The translations under genes and the position numbers were made by a program. Shown here one piece after another: positions 28,827 to 38,135 of a stretch of DNA of 64,000 nucleotides; position 1 is the stretch's first letter; every line of letters starts with the position of its first letter. Source of the stretch: Akkermansiaceae bacterium (GTDB taxonomy: Bacteria; Verrucomicrobiota; Verrucomicrobiia; Verrucomicrobiales; Akkermansiaceae); the NCBI GenBank assembly GCA_015061985.1, contig SUVN01000006.1:1-64000 (forward strand). The letters are read 5' to 3'. The notes beneath the pieces were generated by a model. The model saw nothing but the letters and a program-made list of their open reading frames with translations, was not told the DNA's origin and did not search any database.

Positions 28827-30410
28827 TTAGTGGATGCGCTTGAGCAGCCAGGGCAGCAGCTCCTTGACAGCCACACGCTCCTGCTCCATGGAATCGCGGT
28901 GGCGGATGGTCACCGTATCCTTGAGCGCGGGGTCGCCCTCCTCACCCAGCGTCTCAAAGTCCACCGTGATGCAGAAGGGTGTGCCGACCTCGTCCTGGCG
29001 GCGATAGCGGCGTCCCACAGCCCCCGTCTCGTCGTAGAACACATTCATGAACGGGCGCAGTTCTGCCTCAATCTCGCGGGCAATGCGCACCTGTTCCGCG
29101 TTCTTCTTGAGCAGCGGGAAGATAGCGGCCTTGATGGGAGCCATGCGCGGGTGGAAACGCATCACGGTGCGGATGTCGCTCTTGCCGTCCTTGCCGAGCT
29201 CTTCCTCATCGAAGGCCTCACAAATGACGGCCAGCACCGTACGGTCGCAACCGGCAGAGGGCTCCACCACGTGGGGAATAAACTTCTCGCGGGTCACCTC
29301 GTCGAAGTACTCCATGGGCTTGCCGGAGCCCTTCTGGTGGGTGGAGAGGTCATAATCGGTGCGGTAGGCGATACCCTGCAACTCCTGCACACCGAAGGGG
29401 AACTGGTACTCCAGGTCATATGTCTTTTTGGAGTAGAAGGCCAACTCATCCTTGGGCACGTCCAGGATATGAATCTTGTCGCGGGGGATACCGATGTTCT
29501 CGTAGAACACCAGGCAGTTCTCCAGCCACTCATCCGTCAGGCGGAAGCCATCCTCCTCGCGGCAGAAGTATTCGATCTCCATCTGCTCGAACTCACGGGA
29601 ACGGAAGGTGAAGTTGCGCGGGTTAATCTCGTTGCGGAAAGACTTGCCAATCTGGGCGATACCGAAAGGCACTTTCATGCGGGATGAATCCAGAATGTTC
29701 TTGTACTGGCAGAAGATGCTCTGAGCCGTCTCGGGGCGCAGCCAGCCCGTGGCCGAGGGGTCATTTTCATCCGACGTGGCACCGATGGTGGTCTTGAACA
29801 TCAGGTTGAACGAGCGGGCCTCCGTCACCAGAGAACCGTTGGCGGGGTTGTAACGCACAGAATCCGTCACTTCCTCCGTTGTCTCCTCTGCCAGCTCGAT
29901 ATCGGCCGCCTGCAACTTCTTGCCGGAAATCTGGGCGTAGTACTGGGCCGCCCCCTTGCGAGCGGTCTTGGCGCTCTTTTCATCCGTGCCCGGCACCAGC
30001 ATGGAGAACTCCTTCTTCGTGCTCCAGGAACCGTCCTTGGCGGAAGCGCCCTTCCACCAGTAGGCCACGCCGCTCTGGGCGGGAATCTGGTCAGCACGCA
30101 GGCGCTCCTTGGTGAGCAGACAGTCGCAGAGCGGGTCAGTAAAGCCGTTCACGTGACCGGAAGCCTCCAACACGGAGTTGTGCGTGAGGATGGCACCATC
30201 CATACCCACGATATCGGGGCGTTCCTGCACGTGCACACGCCACCAGTAGTCCTTGAGATTGCGCTTCAGCTCAGCACCGAGAGGACCGTAGTCCCAGCAG
30301 CCGTTGAGGCCGCCGTAAATCTCTGCTGCCTGAAAAATGAAGCCTCTGCGCTTGCAAAGGCTGACGATTTTTTCCATTCGGACGGGATCCGTCTGCGTAC
30401 GATCTGCCAT
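28827..30410 (-). CDS. glyS: Glycyl-tRNA synthetase, single-chain type
   Basis: VSLCKRRGFIFQAAEIYGGLNGCWDYGPLGAELK; EPSAGCDRTVLAVICEAF. Confidence 0.95.
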   Translation of the reverse strand: MADRTQTDPVRMEKIVSLCKRRGFIFQAAEIYGGLNGCWDYGPLGAELKRNLKDYWWRVHVQERPDIVGMDGAILTHNSVLEASGHVNGFTDPLCDCLLTKERLRADQIPAQSGVAYWWKGASAKDGSWSTKKEFSMLVPGTDEKSAKTARKGAAQYYAQISGKKLQAADIELAEETTEEVTDSVRYNPANGSLVTEARSFNLMFKTTIGATSDENDPSATGWLRPETAQSIFCQYKNILDSSRMKVPFGIAQIGKSFRNEINPRNFTFRSREFEQMEIEYFCREEDGFRLTDEWLENCLVFYENIGIPRDKIHILDVPKDELAFYSKKTYDLEYQFPFGVQELQGIAYRTDYDLSTHQKGSGKPMEYFDEVTREKFIPHVVEPSAGCDRTVLAVICEAFDEEELGKDGKSDIRTVMRFHPRMAPIKAAIFPLLKKNAEQVRIAREIEAELRPFMNVFYDETGAVGRRYRRQDEVGTPFCITVDFETLGEEGDPALKDTVTIRHRDSMEQERVAVKELLPWLLKRIH

Positions 30411-30472
30411 AACGCAGGCTATTCTATCCTAAATTACAGCGCTTGCCAAGCCAAAAGCAGGTTCTCAGCGCC

Positions 30473-31291
30473 TCATTTCTGCGACACCGTCACCACCTCC
30501 AGGTCGTCCGGCACCAGAATGTTGCCGGCAAAATGCTGCGAGGCCTCTGCTGTGTATGCCGTCTTGCGCGTTGCCAGCGTGGCATCCTCCGTGTGGTAAA
30601 GCAGCAGATTCCGCACCCCTAGCTGCGCAGCCAGTCGCCCGGCATCCAGCGCGGTGCTGTGGTGTTTTTCATAGGGACGGAAGCGCTCCCGGTCGGCATA
30701 CAGACAGAAAGCCTCGCAAAGCAACCAGTCTGCCCCCTCCACGTGCTCCCGCGTACGCTCCGCATACGGTTCATCCCCCAGACACACCAAGCGCTGCCCA
30801 TCCGGCAGCTGCAAACGGAAGCCGAACTGCTTCGTCTTCGTCGAGCCGATATCAAATGCCACCCCCGGCATCCCCAGCACAGTGAACGCATCGCCATCCG
30901 CCAGCGGACAGAGCAGAATATCCCCCCCGAAATGAGCACACACCTTCCCCGGCAGCGTGCGGCGGCAAATCCATTCCAGCGTCTCCAGCGCCTCCTCATG
31001 CCCGAATACGCGGAGCCTGCCCGCGTACTTCCCGGCATTCATGGCCTGAGCAATCATCCGCACCACCCAGACCACACCGAGGATATGGTCCGTGTGGGCA
31101 TGCGTCACGAACAACTCATGAATCCGAGTGAGCGGGAGCTGTGCCTCCTGCAGGCGGGACAGGATTCCGTTGCCGCCTCCGGCATCCGTCAGGAACACCT
31201 CCTCCCCGCAACGAAGCGCAAAGCAGGTGTTGTAACAACGGGTCACGGCGGCATTCCCCGTGCCCAACATCGTGAGCGTGATATCGTGCAT
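30473..31291 (-). CDS. Metallo-beta-lactamase fold hydrolase (RNase Z-like)
   Basis: LLGTGNAA-type N-term, FVTHAHTDHILG. Confidence 0.8.
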   Translation of the reverse strand: MHDITLTMLGTGNAAVTRCYNTCFALRCGEEVFLTDAGGGNGILSRLQEAQLPLTRIHELFVTHAHTDHILGVVWVVRMIAQAMNAGKYAGRLRVFGHEEALETLEWICRRTLPGKVCAHFGGDILLCPLADGDAFTVLGMPGVAFDIGSTKTKQFGFRLQLPDGQRLVCLGDEPYAERTREHVEGADWLLCEAFCLYADRERFRPYEKHHSTALDAGRLAAQLGVRNLLLYHTEDATLATRKTAYTAEASQHFAGNILVPDDLEVVTVSQK

Positions 31292-31572
31292 GCGGACATG
31301 TTACACCTCTTCCCCCCGCTTTTCAACCACAAAGGAAGAGAGATTCCGCTTCTGAGATTGAATTTCAACACCGTTCTTCAAAAGCTCCCTCTTTTACCAG
31401 ACAAAGTGCAGAATTTCGCTCACTTTGCTCGCATGTTGACACCTTGCAACCAACACGTTTCCCTACTGCAAGCCGGAGGTTCGCCGAACTTTTCCTCGTC
31501 CATTGTTCTTCGTCCATCGTCCCTTCAAAGTCCTATCTTTTTCGGGCAAATCAGTGGGGCACTGTATGCGTT

Positions 31573-32790
31573 TCAACGCATGGTCACGGGATCTGCCACC
31601 GGGGCGACGGTGGAGCTGCCGTCGGCGTGCAGGCTCAGACAATAGGGCTGACCGTCGGGGCTGCGGGCATAGCGTTTCTCGCAGCAGTCGGCGTGGGAAC
31701 CATCCGCCCGCCAGAAGTATTCATAAGACTTGCTTCCGTCCGTGGAATAGAGACTCACTTTCTCCGCATACCCCTTGGCCGGGTTATCGCGCGGCAGGCC
31801 ATCCGGCCCGGCATAGCATTCCCACTCCGGCTGCCCCCCGGAAGTATGGCGCACCAGATGCTCCGTCCATCCATCAGGTGCAGGAGAAGGCGCTCCGCCG
31901 TTCATCTGCAAGAAGCTGCGCCTCATCCGGGTGGCGGGATAGTATTCCTGCACCACAGCAGAAGCCCCCACCTGCGGATGCACCACCGGCTTTCCCTCCG
32001 CATCCATCCACTCGCGCCGCAATTCCTGCCCATCTTTGTTGCGAACGATGCGTTGCACCGCCACGCCGCCGTCATTGTTCGCCGGAAAATCATGCACAAA
32101 GTTACGCCGACTTTCGACCCCGTAGGTATCATCGTATTCGTAGCGCACCGTCTCCTCTCCGGCAGAATCGGGTTTTGCCAGGCCGTTCACCCCCAGATTC
32201 CGAACCATCAGCGGCCGGCCCTTGGCATCATACACCGTCCGCTGCTCCGCAATGGCCGTGGGGTGCGCCACCGTCGGCTGCCCCTGCGCATTGCGATATG
32301 ATGTACGCACCAGATTCCCGTTGCCATCATAGGCGAACTCACGCACCGCCACCCCGGCAGCATCCTCTGCGGGTTTTCCATTCGCATCCAGATTCATGCG
32401 GCGGGTTACCCGCCCGGCCTCATCATACTCTACCGTCTGGGTGGCCACCCGGCTCCCCGGCAGGGCGTGCGGCTTCCCGTCTGCATTCACGAAGCGAGCC
32501 TCTACGGTGCGCCCCTCTGCATTCTGTCGCATCTGCACATGCGCCACGTTGGGCACAGCCCCTTTACCCAGCACCCCAACGGGCTGAGGCGGCAGAGGGG
32601 CAGCAGGATTACTCAATCCGACGCAGCAGACAACATTCGCGGGCTGCTCATGCAGCCTGAACACCCGCAATACACCGCTGCCCAGGGTTCCCCCCAGCAC
32701 CGCCACAACGGCCAGCGTGCCGGTATACCCCCACACCTGTTCCACCCAGCGCCAGTAACGGGGTGCCTGCTGCAATTCTTCCTCCTCCAT
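31573..32790 (-). CDS. Membrane-anchored YD/RHS-like repeat protein
   Basis: N-terminal TM; repeated VEYDEAGRVTRRMNLDANGKP / FAYDGNGNLVRTSYRNAQGQP / VYDAKGRPLMVRN. Confidence 0.55.
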   Translation of the reverse strand: MEEEELQQAPRYWRWVEQVWGYTGTLAVVAVLGGTLGSGVLRVFRLHEQPANVVCCVGLSNPAAPLPPQPVGVLGKGAVPNVAHVQMRQNAEGRTVEARFVNADGKPHALPGSRVATQTVEYDEAGRVTRRMNLDANGKPAEDAAGVAVREFAYDGNGNLVRTSYRNAQGQPTVAHPTAIAEQRTVYDAKGRPLMVRNLGVNGLAKPDSAGEETVRYEYDDTYGVESRRNFVHDFPANNDGGVAVQRIVRNKDGQELRREWMDAEGKPVVHPQVGASAVVQEYYPATRMRRSFLQMNGGAPSPAPDGWTEHLVRHTSGGQPEWECYAGPDGLPRDNPAKGYAEKVSLYSTDGSKSYEYFWRADGSHADCCEKRYARSPDGQPYCLSLHADGSSTVAPVADPVTMR

Positions 32791-32862
32791 ACCTCAGAGG
32801 AAACATTTCATTTGCAATAAGTTCGATAACAACTAGTATACCATTCGATAAATAACTGGGCG

Positions 32863-33276
32863 CTAGTATATCGTTCTGCAAATAATTCCACAAGTTTACA
32901 AAGAATAAATGGGAATTTGTAGAGGGAAGATGTGCGGGCAAGCCCGCACGCGAAATTGCCCTGACAGGCAGCGAAATTCATGGCTGGAGCCATGAGCGAA
33001 ATTATCCACTACGTGGATAGCGAAATTACCGCCGGAACGGCGGTAGTGAAAAAGAATGGCAGCCCAAAGGGCTGCGGAACTCTATCACTGCTGCCGGAGG
33101 CAGCAATTTCGCTGACAGCGTAAGCTGTTAATTTCGCTCGGCGAAAGCCGAATTTCGTTCGCGCCGCAGGCGAGAATTTCACTTCGCTCTTCAGAGCGAA
33201 CTTCCTCGACAAATTCCCATTGATCTACCGATGTGTCTATTTCTGCTGTTTAGCTATTTATCGAACGCTATACTAG
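32863..33276. mobile_element. MITE-like element with terminal inverted repeats carrying a hairpin array
   Basis: CTAGTATATCGTTC (32863) versus reverse complement CTAGTATAGCGTTC of 33263..33276. Confidence 0.65.
32932..33200. repeat. Hairpin array with GCGAAATT linkers (AATTTCGC in the right half)
   Basis: GTGCGGGC/GCCCGCAC, CATGGCT/AGCCATG, ATCCAC/GTGGAT, ACCGCCG/CGGCGGT, GCAGCCC/GGGCTGC, GCTGCC/GGCAGC, ACAGC/GCTGT, CGGC/GCCG, CGCTCT/AGAGCG stems. Confidence 0.85.
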
Positions 33277-33454
33277 TCTGACTTTCAACCGCTGAAACAC
33301 CTCTTCTGTTCAAACAAAATCCCCTGTTTTGCCGCCACTTTTCGCGTTCATCAGAATCTTTAGCCTTGAAACCTCATGAAAAAGAGTATAAAATGCCCGC
33401 GCGGAGCAGTAGAACAAGCTGATTCCGATAAACTTCCAACAAAATAACACAACT

Positions 33455-34657
33455 ATGGCAAAACTGACTGTTCGCGACCTCGACGTCGCCGGTAAGGAAG
33501 TCCTCATGCGCGTGGACTTCAACGTTCCCATGAAAGACGGCGTCATCACCAACGATGCCCGTATCGTGGCCGCCCTGCCCACCATCAAGTACCTGGTGGA
33601 AGGCGGTGCCCGCCTCGTGCTCTGCTCTCACCTCGGCCGCCCGGAGGGCACCGGCTATCAGGCCGAGTTCTCCCTGAAGGCTGCCGCTGAGTGCCTGTCC
33701 GGCCACCTGGGCAAGACGGTTGCTTTCGTTCCCGAGACCATCGGCGAGGCCGCCACGGCAGCCCGTGCTGCGCTGCAGGACGGCGATGTGCTTCTGCTGG
33801 ACAATGTTCGCTTCGACAAGAAAGAAAAGAAGAATGACCCCGAGTTCGCCAAGGCTCTTCTGGGCAACGCCACGCTGTATGTGAACGACGCATTCGGCTC
33901 TGCCCACCGCGCTCACGCCTCCACGGAGGGTGTGACCCACTTCGCCGAGAAGTCTGCCATGGGCTTCCTCATCGAGCACGAGCTCGAGTATCTGGAAGGC
34001 AAGCTGGAGACTCCCGAGCAGCCCTTCGTCGTCATCATGGGCGGCGCCAAGGTATCCGACAAGATTCAGGTGCTCTCCAAGCTCATGGAGAAGAGCCAGA
34101 CCTTCATCATCGGCGGTGCCATGGCCAACACCTTCCTGGCTGCTCAGGGCCACAACGTGGGCAACTCCAAGATTGAGGCCGACAAGCTGGACCTCGCCAA
34201 CGAGATTCTGGCCGATGCCAAGGCTCGCGGCGTGAAGTTCATCCTGCCCGTTGACACCCGCTATTCCTTCAAGTTCGAGGAAGGCGCAGAGACTTTCTGC
34301 ACCGCTCCCTGGGCAGAGGGCGGCGAGGTACCGGAAGGCGGCATGGGCATCGACATCGGCGACAAGGCCATCGAAAACATCTGCTCCATCCTGAAGAGCG
34401 CCAAGACCGTCCTCTGGAACGGCCCCATGGGCGTGTTCGAGCTGGATTCTTTCGCCGCCGGCACCAAGGCTGTGGCAGAGTGTCTGGCAGAGGCCGACTG
34501 CACCTCCATCGTGGGTGGCGGCGACTCTGTGACGGCTGCCAAGAAGTTCAAGGTGGCTGACAAGCTTTCCTTCTGCTCCACGGGCGGCGGCGCTTCCCTC
34601 GAGCTGCTGGAAGGCAAGGTTCTGCCCGGCATCGGCTCCCTGACCGACAAGGCATAA
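33455..34657 (+). CDS. pgk: Phosphoglycerate kinase
   Basis: VLMRVDFNVPMKDG, LVLCSHLGRPEG, WNGPMGVFE, IVGGGDSV. Confidence 0.97.
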   Translation: MAKLTVRDLDVAGKEVLMRVDFNVPMKDGVITNDARIVAALPTIKYLVEGGARLVLCSHLGRPEGTGYQAEFSLKAAAECLSGHLGKTVAFVPETIGEAATAARAALQDGDVLLLDNVRFDKKEKKNDPEFAKALLGNATLYVNDAFGSAHRAHASTEGVTHFAEKSAMGFLIEHELEYLEGKLETPEQPFVVIMGGAKVSDKIQVLSKLMEKSQTFIIGGAMANTFLAAQGHNVGNSKIEADKLDLANEILADAKARGVKFILPVDTRYSFKFEEGAETFCTAPWAEGGEVPEGGMGIDIGDKAIENICSILKSAKTVLWNGPMGVFELDSFAAGTKAVAECLAEADCTSIVGGGDSVTAAKKFKVADKLSFCSTGGGASLELLEGKVLPGIGSLTDKA

Positions 34658-34683
34658 TCGCCCCGGAACAAGCTATTTCAACT

Positions 34684-34718
34684 ATCGGCAGTCTGCATCA
34701 TCAGGCTGCCGATTTTTT
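34684..34718 (+). terminator. Rho-independent terminator after pgk
   Basis: ATCGGCAG...CTGCCGATTTTTT. Confidence 0.75.
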
Positions 34719-34728
34719 CGCCCCATAC

Positions 34729-35175
34729 TCAATCACGGTGGTAAGGAGAGCCGGCAAGGAGCGTATGGATGCGGTAAATCTGCTCCAGAAGAACCACAAG
34801 CGCCAGCTCATGCTGCATCGTATGGCGGCCGAGGCAGAGCACTTCATCACAAGTATCGCGCAGCGCCTGCGTATGCCCGTCTGCAGCACCGATAAGGAAC
34901 GCCACATGCTTGACGGAATGCAGCTGCCACCGACGCACCCGGCTCTCAAACTCGCGCGTGGTCCAATTCTGCCCGCGCTCATCCATGGCGATGCGCAGAC
35001 ACCCCTCACTGGCCTGCAGTAGCCGGGCAGACACCTCCTCAGAGCTGCCGGCCTTCACATAGCGCAGCTCCACCTTACCCAGCGGTTTCAGGCGCTCCTC
35101 AAAGAACCGAACGCCGTCGCGGGCATAAGCGATGGACGGTCTGGCCGCCGCTATGATACGAAAATCCACGGGCAC
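34729..35175 (-). CDS. rlmH: 23S rRNA (pseudouridine1915-N3)-methyltransferase RlmH
   Basis: [52 protein letters not shown]. Confidence 0.9.
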   Translation of the reverse strand: MPVDFRIIAAARPSIAYARDGVRFFEERLKPLGKVELRYVKAGSSEEVSARLLQASEGCLRIAMDERGQNWTTREFESRVRRWQLHSVKHVAFLIGAADGHTQALRDTCDEVLCLGRHTMQHELALVVLLEQIYRIHTLLAGSPYHRD

Positions 35176-35289
35176 AGCTTACCGCATCCCTTTTCCCAAG
35201 GCAAGTAAAATCATAACCGAGCCTCCGGCGAAGCACAAAAGATAGCACATGCGCTTGAATAGTCAACACCGCTCTTCGTGAAGCCCCCG

Positions 35290-35430
35290 TTGCCCGATAA
35301 ATAGATATGAATGTAATGCACGAGGAACGAAGTACGATGTACAAGGTGAATGTTCGGCGAGCAAAGCAAGTGAAATTTTGACTTTGTACTTCTCGTTAAC
35401 TTCCCATCTATCAGGCGAATCTCCCGGACA
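35290..35430. repeat. Intergenic repeat of the 5284/7398 family
   Basis: ACGAGGA ACGAAGT ACGATGT ACAAGGT tract; GATGGGAAGTTAACGAGAAGTACAAAGTCAAA on the minus strand. Confidence 0.6.
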
Positions 35431-35536
35431 TAAGCATCCGCAAAAACCTGTTAGTTCAGATTTTTCGTCTGCCTGAATTATAGCCTTGCCATTCCCGCGC
35501 GGGTGCGCTATAATGCCACGGCTTCAAATAACTGGC

Positions 35537-36673
35537 ATGAAAGCAATTCTTGCACTCGAAAACGGAATTATCTTCGAAGGCACCTCATTCGGTGCCACCG
35601 GTACTGTCACCGGTGAACTCGCATTCAACACCGCCGTTGTAGGCTATCAGGAGCTCCTCACCGACCCCTCCTGGAAAGGACTTTTCCTTACCTATACCTA
35701 CACCCACATCGGCAGCTACGGCATCAATGAGGAGGACAACGAAAGCGACCGCCCACAGGCCGCCGCCGTCATTGCCACCGAGCTTTCCCGCCTGCACTCC
35801 AACTGGCGCTCCACGGAATCCCTGAGCGATTGGCTTGCACGCTACGGCGTTCCTGGCATTGAGGGGGTCGACACCCGCCGGCTCACCCTCATTATCCGCG
35901 AACAGGGTTCTCTGCGCGCCTGTCTCAGCACGGAGCTGAGTGCAGAGGAAGCCATTGCCGCCGCCAAGGCCGCCCCCACGGTGGTCGGCAGCGATTTGGC
36001 AAGCACCGTCTCCGCACCCGCCGCTTATCACTGGGACGGCGAATCCCGCGGCTGGAAGCTGCCGAACAAATCCCGAGGCGACCTTTCCTACTACACCGAG
36101 CTCCCCGCAGCCACCCGCAAGGCCGTGGTTCTGGATCTGGGCGTACAGCGCAGCGTGCTGGCCACCCTGCGCCGCGACGGCTTTGATGTGACCGTTGTAC
36201 CCGCTACCACATCTGCCGCTGATATTATGGCTCTGGGTGCCGACGGTCTCTTCCTTTCCCACGGCCCCGGCGACCCCGCCGCCCTCAGCGGCATTGCTGC
36301 AGAAGTAGCTCAACTCATCGGCAAACTGCCCATTTACGCCATGGGGCTGGGGCATCAGGTGCTGTCCATGGCACTGGGCTGCAAAACCGTGAAGCTTCCC
36401 TTCGGCCACCACGGCGGCAACTATGCCGTGCGCGACCTGCGCAACGATGCCGTCTCCATCACCACGCAGAACAACCTCTTTGCCGTGGATTCCGACTCCG
36501 TGACCGGTGATGCCGTCATCACCCACACCAACCTGAGCGACGGCACCGTGGCCGGCGTGGCAAGCAAGAGCGCACCCGCCGCAGGCGTGCAGTTCCTGCC
36601 TGTTCCCCCTCCCTCCGATGCTTCCCGCACCTTTGCGGAGTTCATCGACATGGTTGACACTTTCAAGAAATAA
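35537..36673 (+). CDS. carA: Carbamoyl-phosphate synthase small subunit, glutaminase triad apparently lost
   Basis: Full-length CarA homology (ALENGIIFEGTSFGATG, GVDTRRLTLIIREQGSLRA, KLPFGHHGGNYAVRD) but PIYAMGLGHQ replaces GICLGHQ. Confidence 0.9.
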   Translation: MKAILALENGIIFEGTSFGATGTVTGELAFNTAVVGYQELLTDPSWKGLFLTYTYTHIGSYGINEEDNESDRPQAAAVIATELSRLHSNWRSTESLSDWLARYGVPGIEGVDTRRLTLIIREQGSLRACLSTELSAEEAIAAAKAAPTVVGSDLASTVSAPAAYHWDGESRGWKLPNKSRGDLSYYTELPAATRKAVVLDLGVQRSVLATLRRDGFDVTVVPATTSAADIMALGADGLFLSHGPGDPAALSGIAAEVAQLIGKLPIYAMGLGHQVLSMALGCKTVKLPFGHHGGNYAVRDLRNDAVSITTQNNLFAVDSDSVTGDAVITHTNLSDGTVAGVASKSAPAAGVQFLPVPPPSDASRTFAEFIDMVDTFKK

Positions 36674-36708
36674 TCCCGCCCCCACAGGGGCTCAAGCAGC
36701 ACTACATC

Positions 36709-37983
36709 ATGAACACACTCGTTATCGGCTCCCAGTGGGGCGATGAAGGCAAGGGCAAGGTCATCGACTTCCTGACCGAGACTGCTGACTTCGTTGTCCG
36801 CAGCCAGGGCGGCAGCAATGCCGGCCACACCGTCATTGCCAACGGAAAGAAATACGTCCTCCACCTGGTGCCCTCCGGCATCCTGTGGCCGGGAAAAGTG
36901 AACGTCATCGGCAACGGTGTCGTCATCAACCCCACCTCACTGGTGGAAGAAATGACCTATCTGCGTGACCTCGGCGTTTCCATCACCCCGGAGAACCTCA
37001 TCATCTCCGACCGCGCCCACGTGGTGCTGCCCATCCACAAAGAAATCGATGCCGCCCAGGAGGAAGCCCTCGGCGAGCACAAAATCGGCACCACCAAACA
37101 GGGTATCGGGCCCACCTATGCCGACAAGGCTCGCCGCATCGGCATCCGCATGATTGACCTGGCAGACCCCGAGCGTCTCCGCAAGGTGCTGGAAGCCCGC
37201 ATCGAGACCGCCAACGATGAGCTGGCCCGCCTCGGCTGGCCGAAAGCTGACCCTCAGGTGACCATGGATGCCGTGATGGCCGCAGCCGACGTGCTGCGCC
37301 CGCACATCACCAACACCATCCCCGCCCTCAACAAAGCCATCAAGGCCGGGAAGACCGTTCTCTTCGAGGGTGCACAGGGCGCCATGCTCGACATCGACTT
37401 CGGCACCTATCCCTTTGTCACCAGCTCCAACACCAGCGCCGGCGGCTGCTGCACCGGCTCCGGTGTAGCTCCCACCCGCATCGACAAGATTATCGGTGTC
37501 TGCAAGGCCTACACCACCCGCGTGGGTGAGGGCCCCATGGTCACGGAGGATGCCGAGATTGCTGATTACCTGCACGGGCTGGGTCGCGAGTTCGGTGCCA
37601 CCACCGGGCGTCCCCGCCGCTGCGGCTGGGCAGACGGCGTGGTGCTGCGCTACTCTGCCATGTTCAACGGCTTCGACGAGATGGCCATGACCAATCTGGA
37701 TGGCCTCGACGAGTGCGACACCATTAAGATTTGCACCGGCTACCGCTGCGGCGATGAAGTGCTGGAGTACCCCCCTGCCCTCATGGACGACTGGGCCAGG
37801 TGCGAGCCCGTGTATGAGTCCGTCCCCGGCTGGAAGCAGGACATTTCCAAGTGTACCACATGGGAAGAGCTGCCCGAGGCTTGCAAGGCGTATGTCAAGC
37901 GCTTCGGCGAGGTCATCGGCTGCCCCGTGGGCACCGTGGGTGTAGGCCCTGACCGCGAGCAGACCATCGCTGTTCCCTACTGA
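36709..37983 (+). CDS. purA: Adenylosuccinate synthetase
   Basis: VIGSQWGDEGKGKVIDFLTE, GGSNAGHTV, EGAQGAMLDIDFGTYPFVTSSN. Confidence 0.97.
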   Translation: MNTLVIGSQWGDEGKGKVIDFLTETADFVVRSQGGSNAGHTVIANGKKYVLHLVPSGILWPGKVNVIGNGVVINPTSLVEEMTYLRDLGVSITPENLIISDRAHVVLPIHKEIDAAQEEALGEHKIGTTKQGIGPTYADKARRIGIRMIDLADPERLRKVLEARIETANDELARLGWPKADPQVTMDAVMAAADVLRPHITNTIPALNKAIKAGKTVLFEGAQGAMLDIDFGTYPFVTSSNTSAGGCCTGSGVAPTRIDKIIGVCKAYTTRVGEGPMVTEDAEIADYLHGLGREFGATTGRPRRCGWADGVVLRYSAMFNGFDEMAMTNLDGLDECDTIKICTGYRCGDEVLEYPPALMDDWARCEPVYESVPGWKQDISKCTTWEELPEACKAYVKRFGEVIGCPVGTVGVGPDREQTIAVPY

Positions 37984-38010
37984 TAGCTTCGAAATCAGTA
38001 CTTTTTTCTC

Positions 38011-38047
38011 AACGCCGTGTTCCCCTCCCTGCGGAACACGGCGTTTT
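38011..38047 (+). terminator. Rho-independent terminator after purA
   Basis: CGCCGTGTTCC...GGAACACGGCGTTTT. Confidence 0.8.
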
Positions 38048-38135
38048 GCCATTTTTTCATTATGTAACAACTTAACCTTGCGTTAGCGAGAGCAATATGC
38101 TAGTCTGCGCTGTAAACAATTCTCTCCTCCGCATC

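Noticed and set aside
32932-33200. CRISPR array
   Set aside because: The constant part is only about 8 nt and the variable parts are self-complementary hairpins of unequal length; no cas genes in the window.
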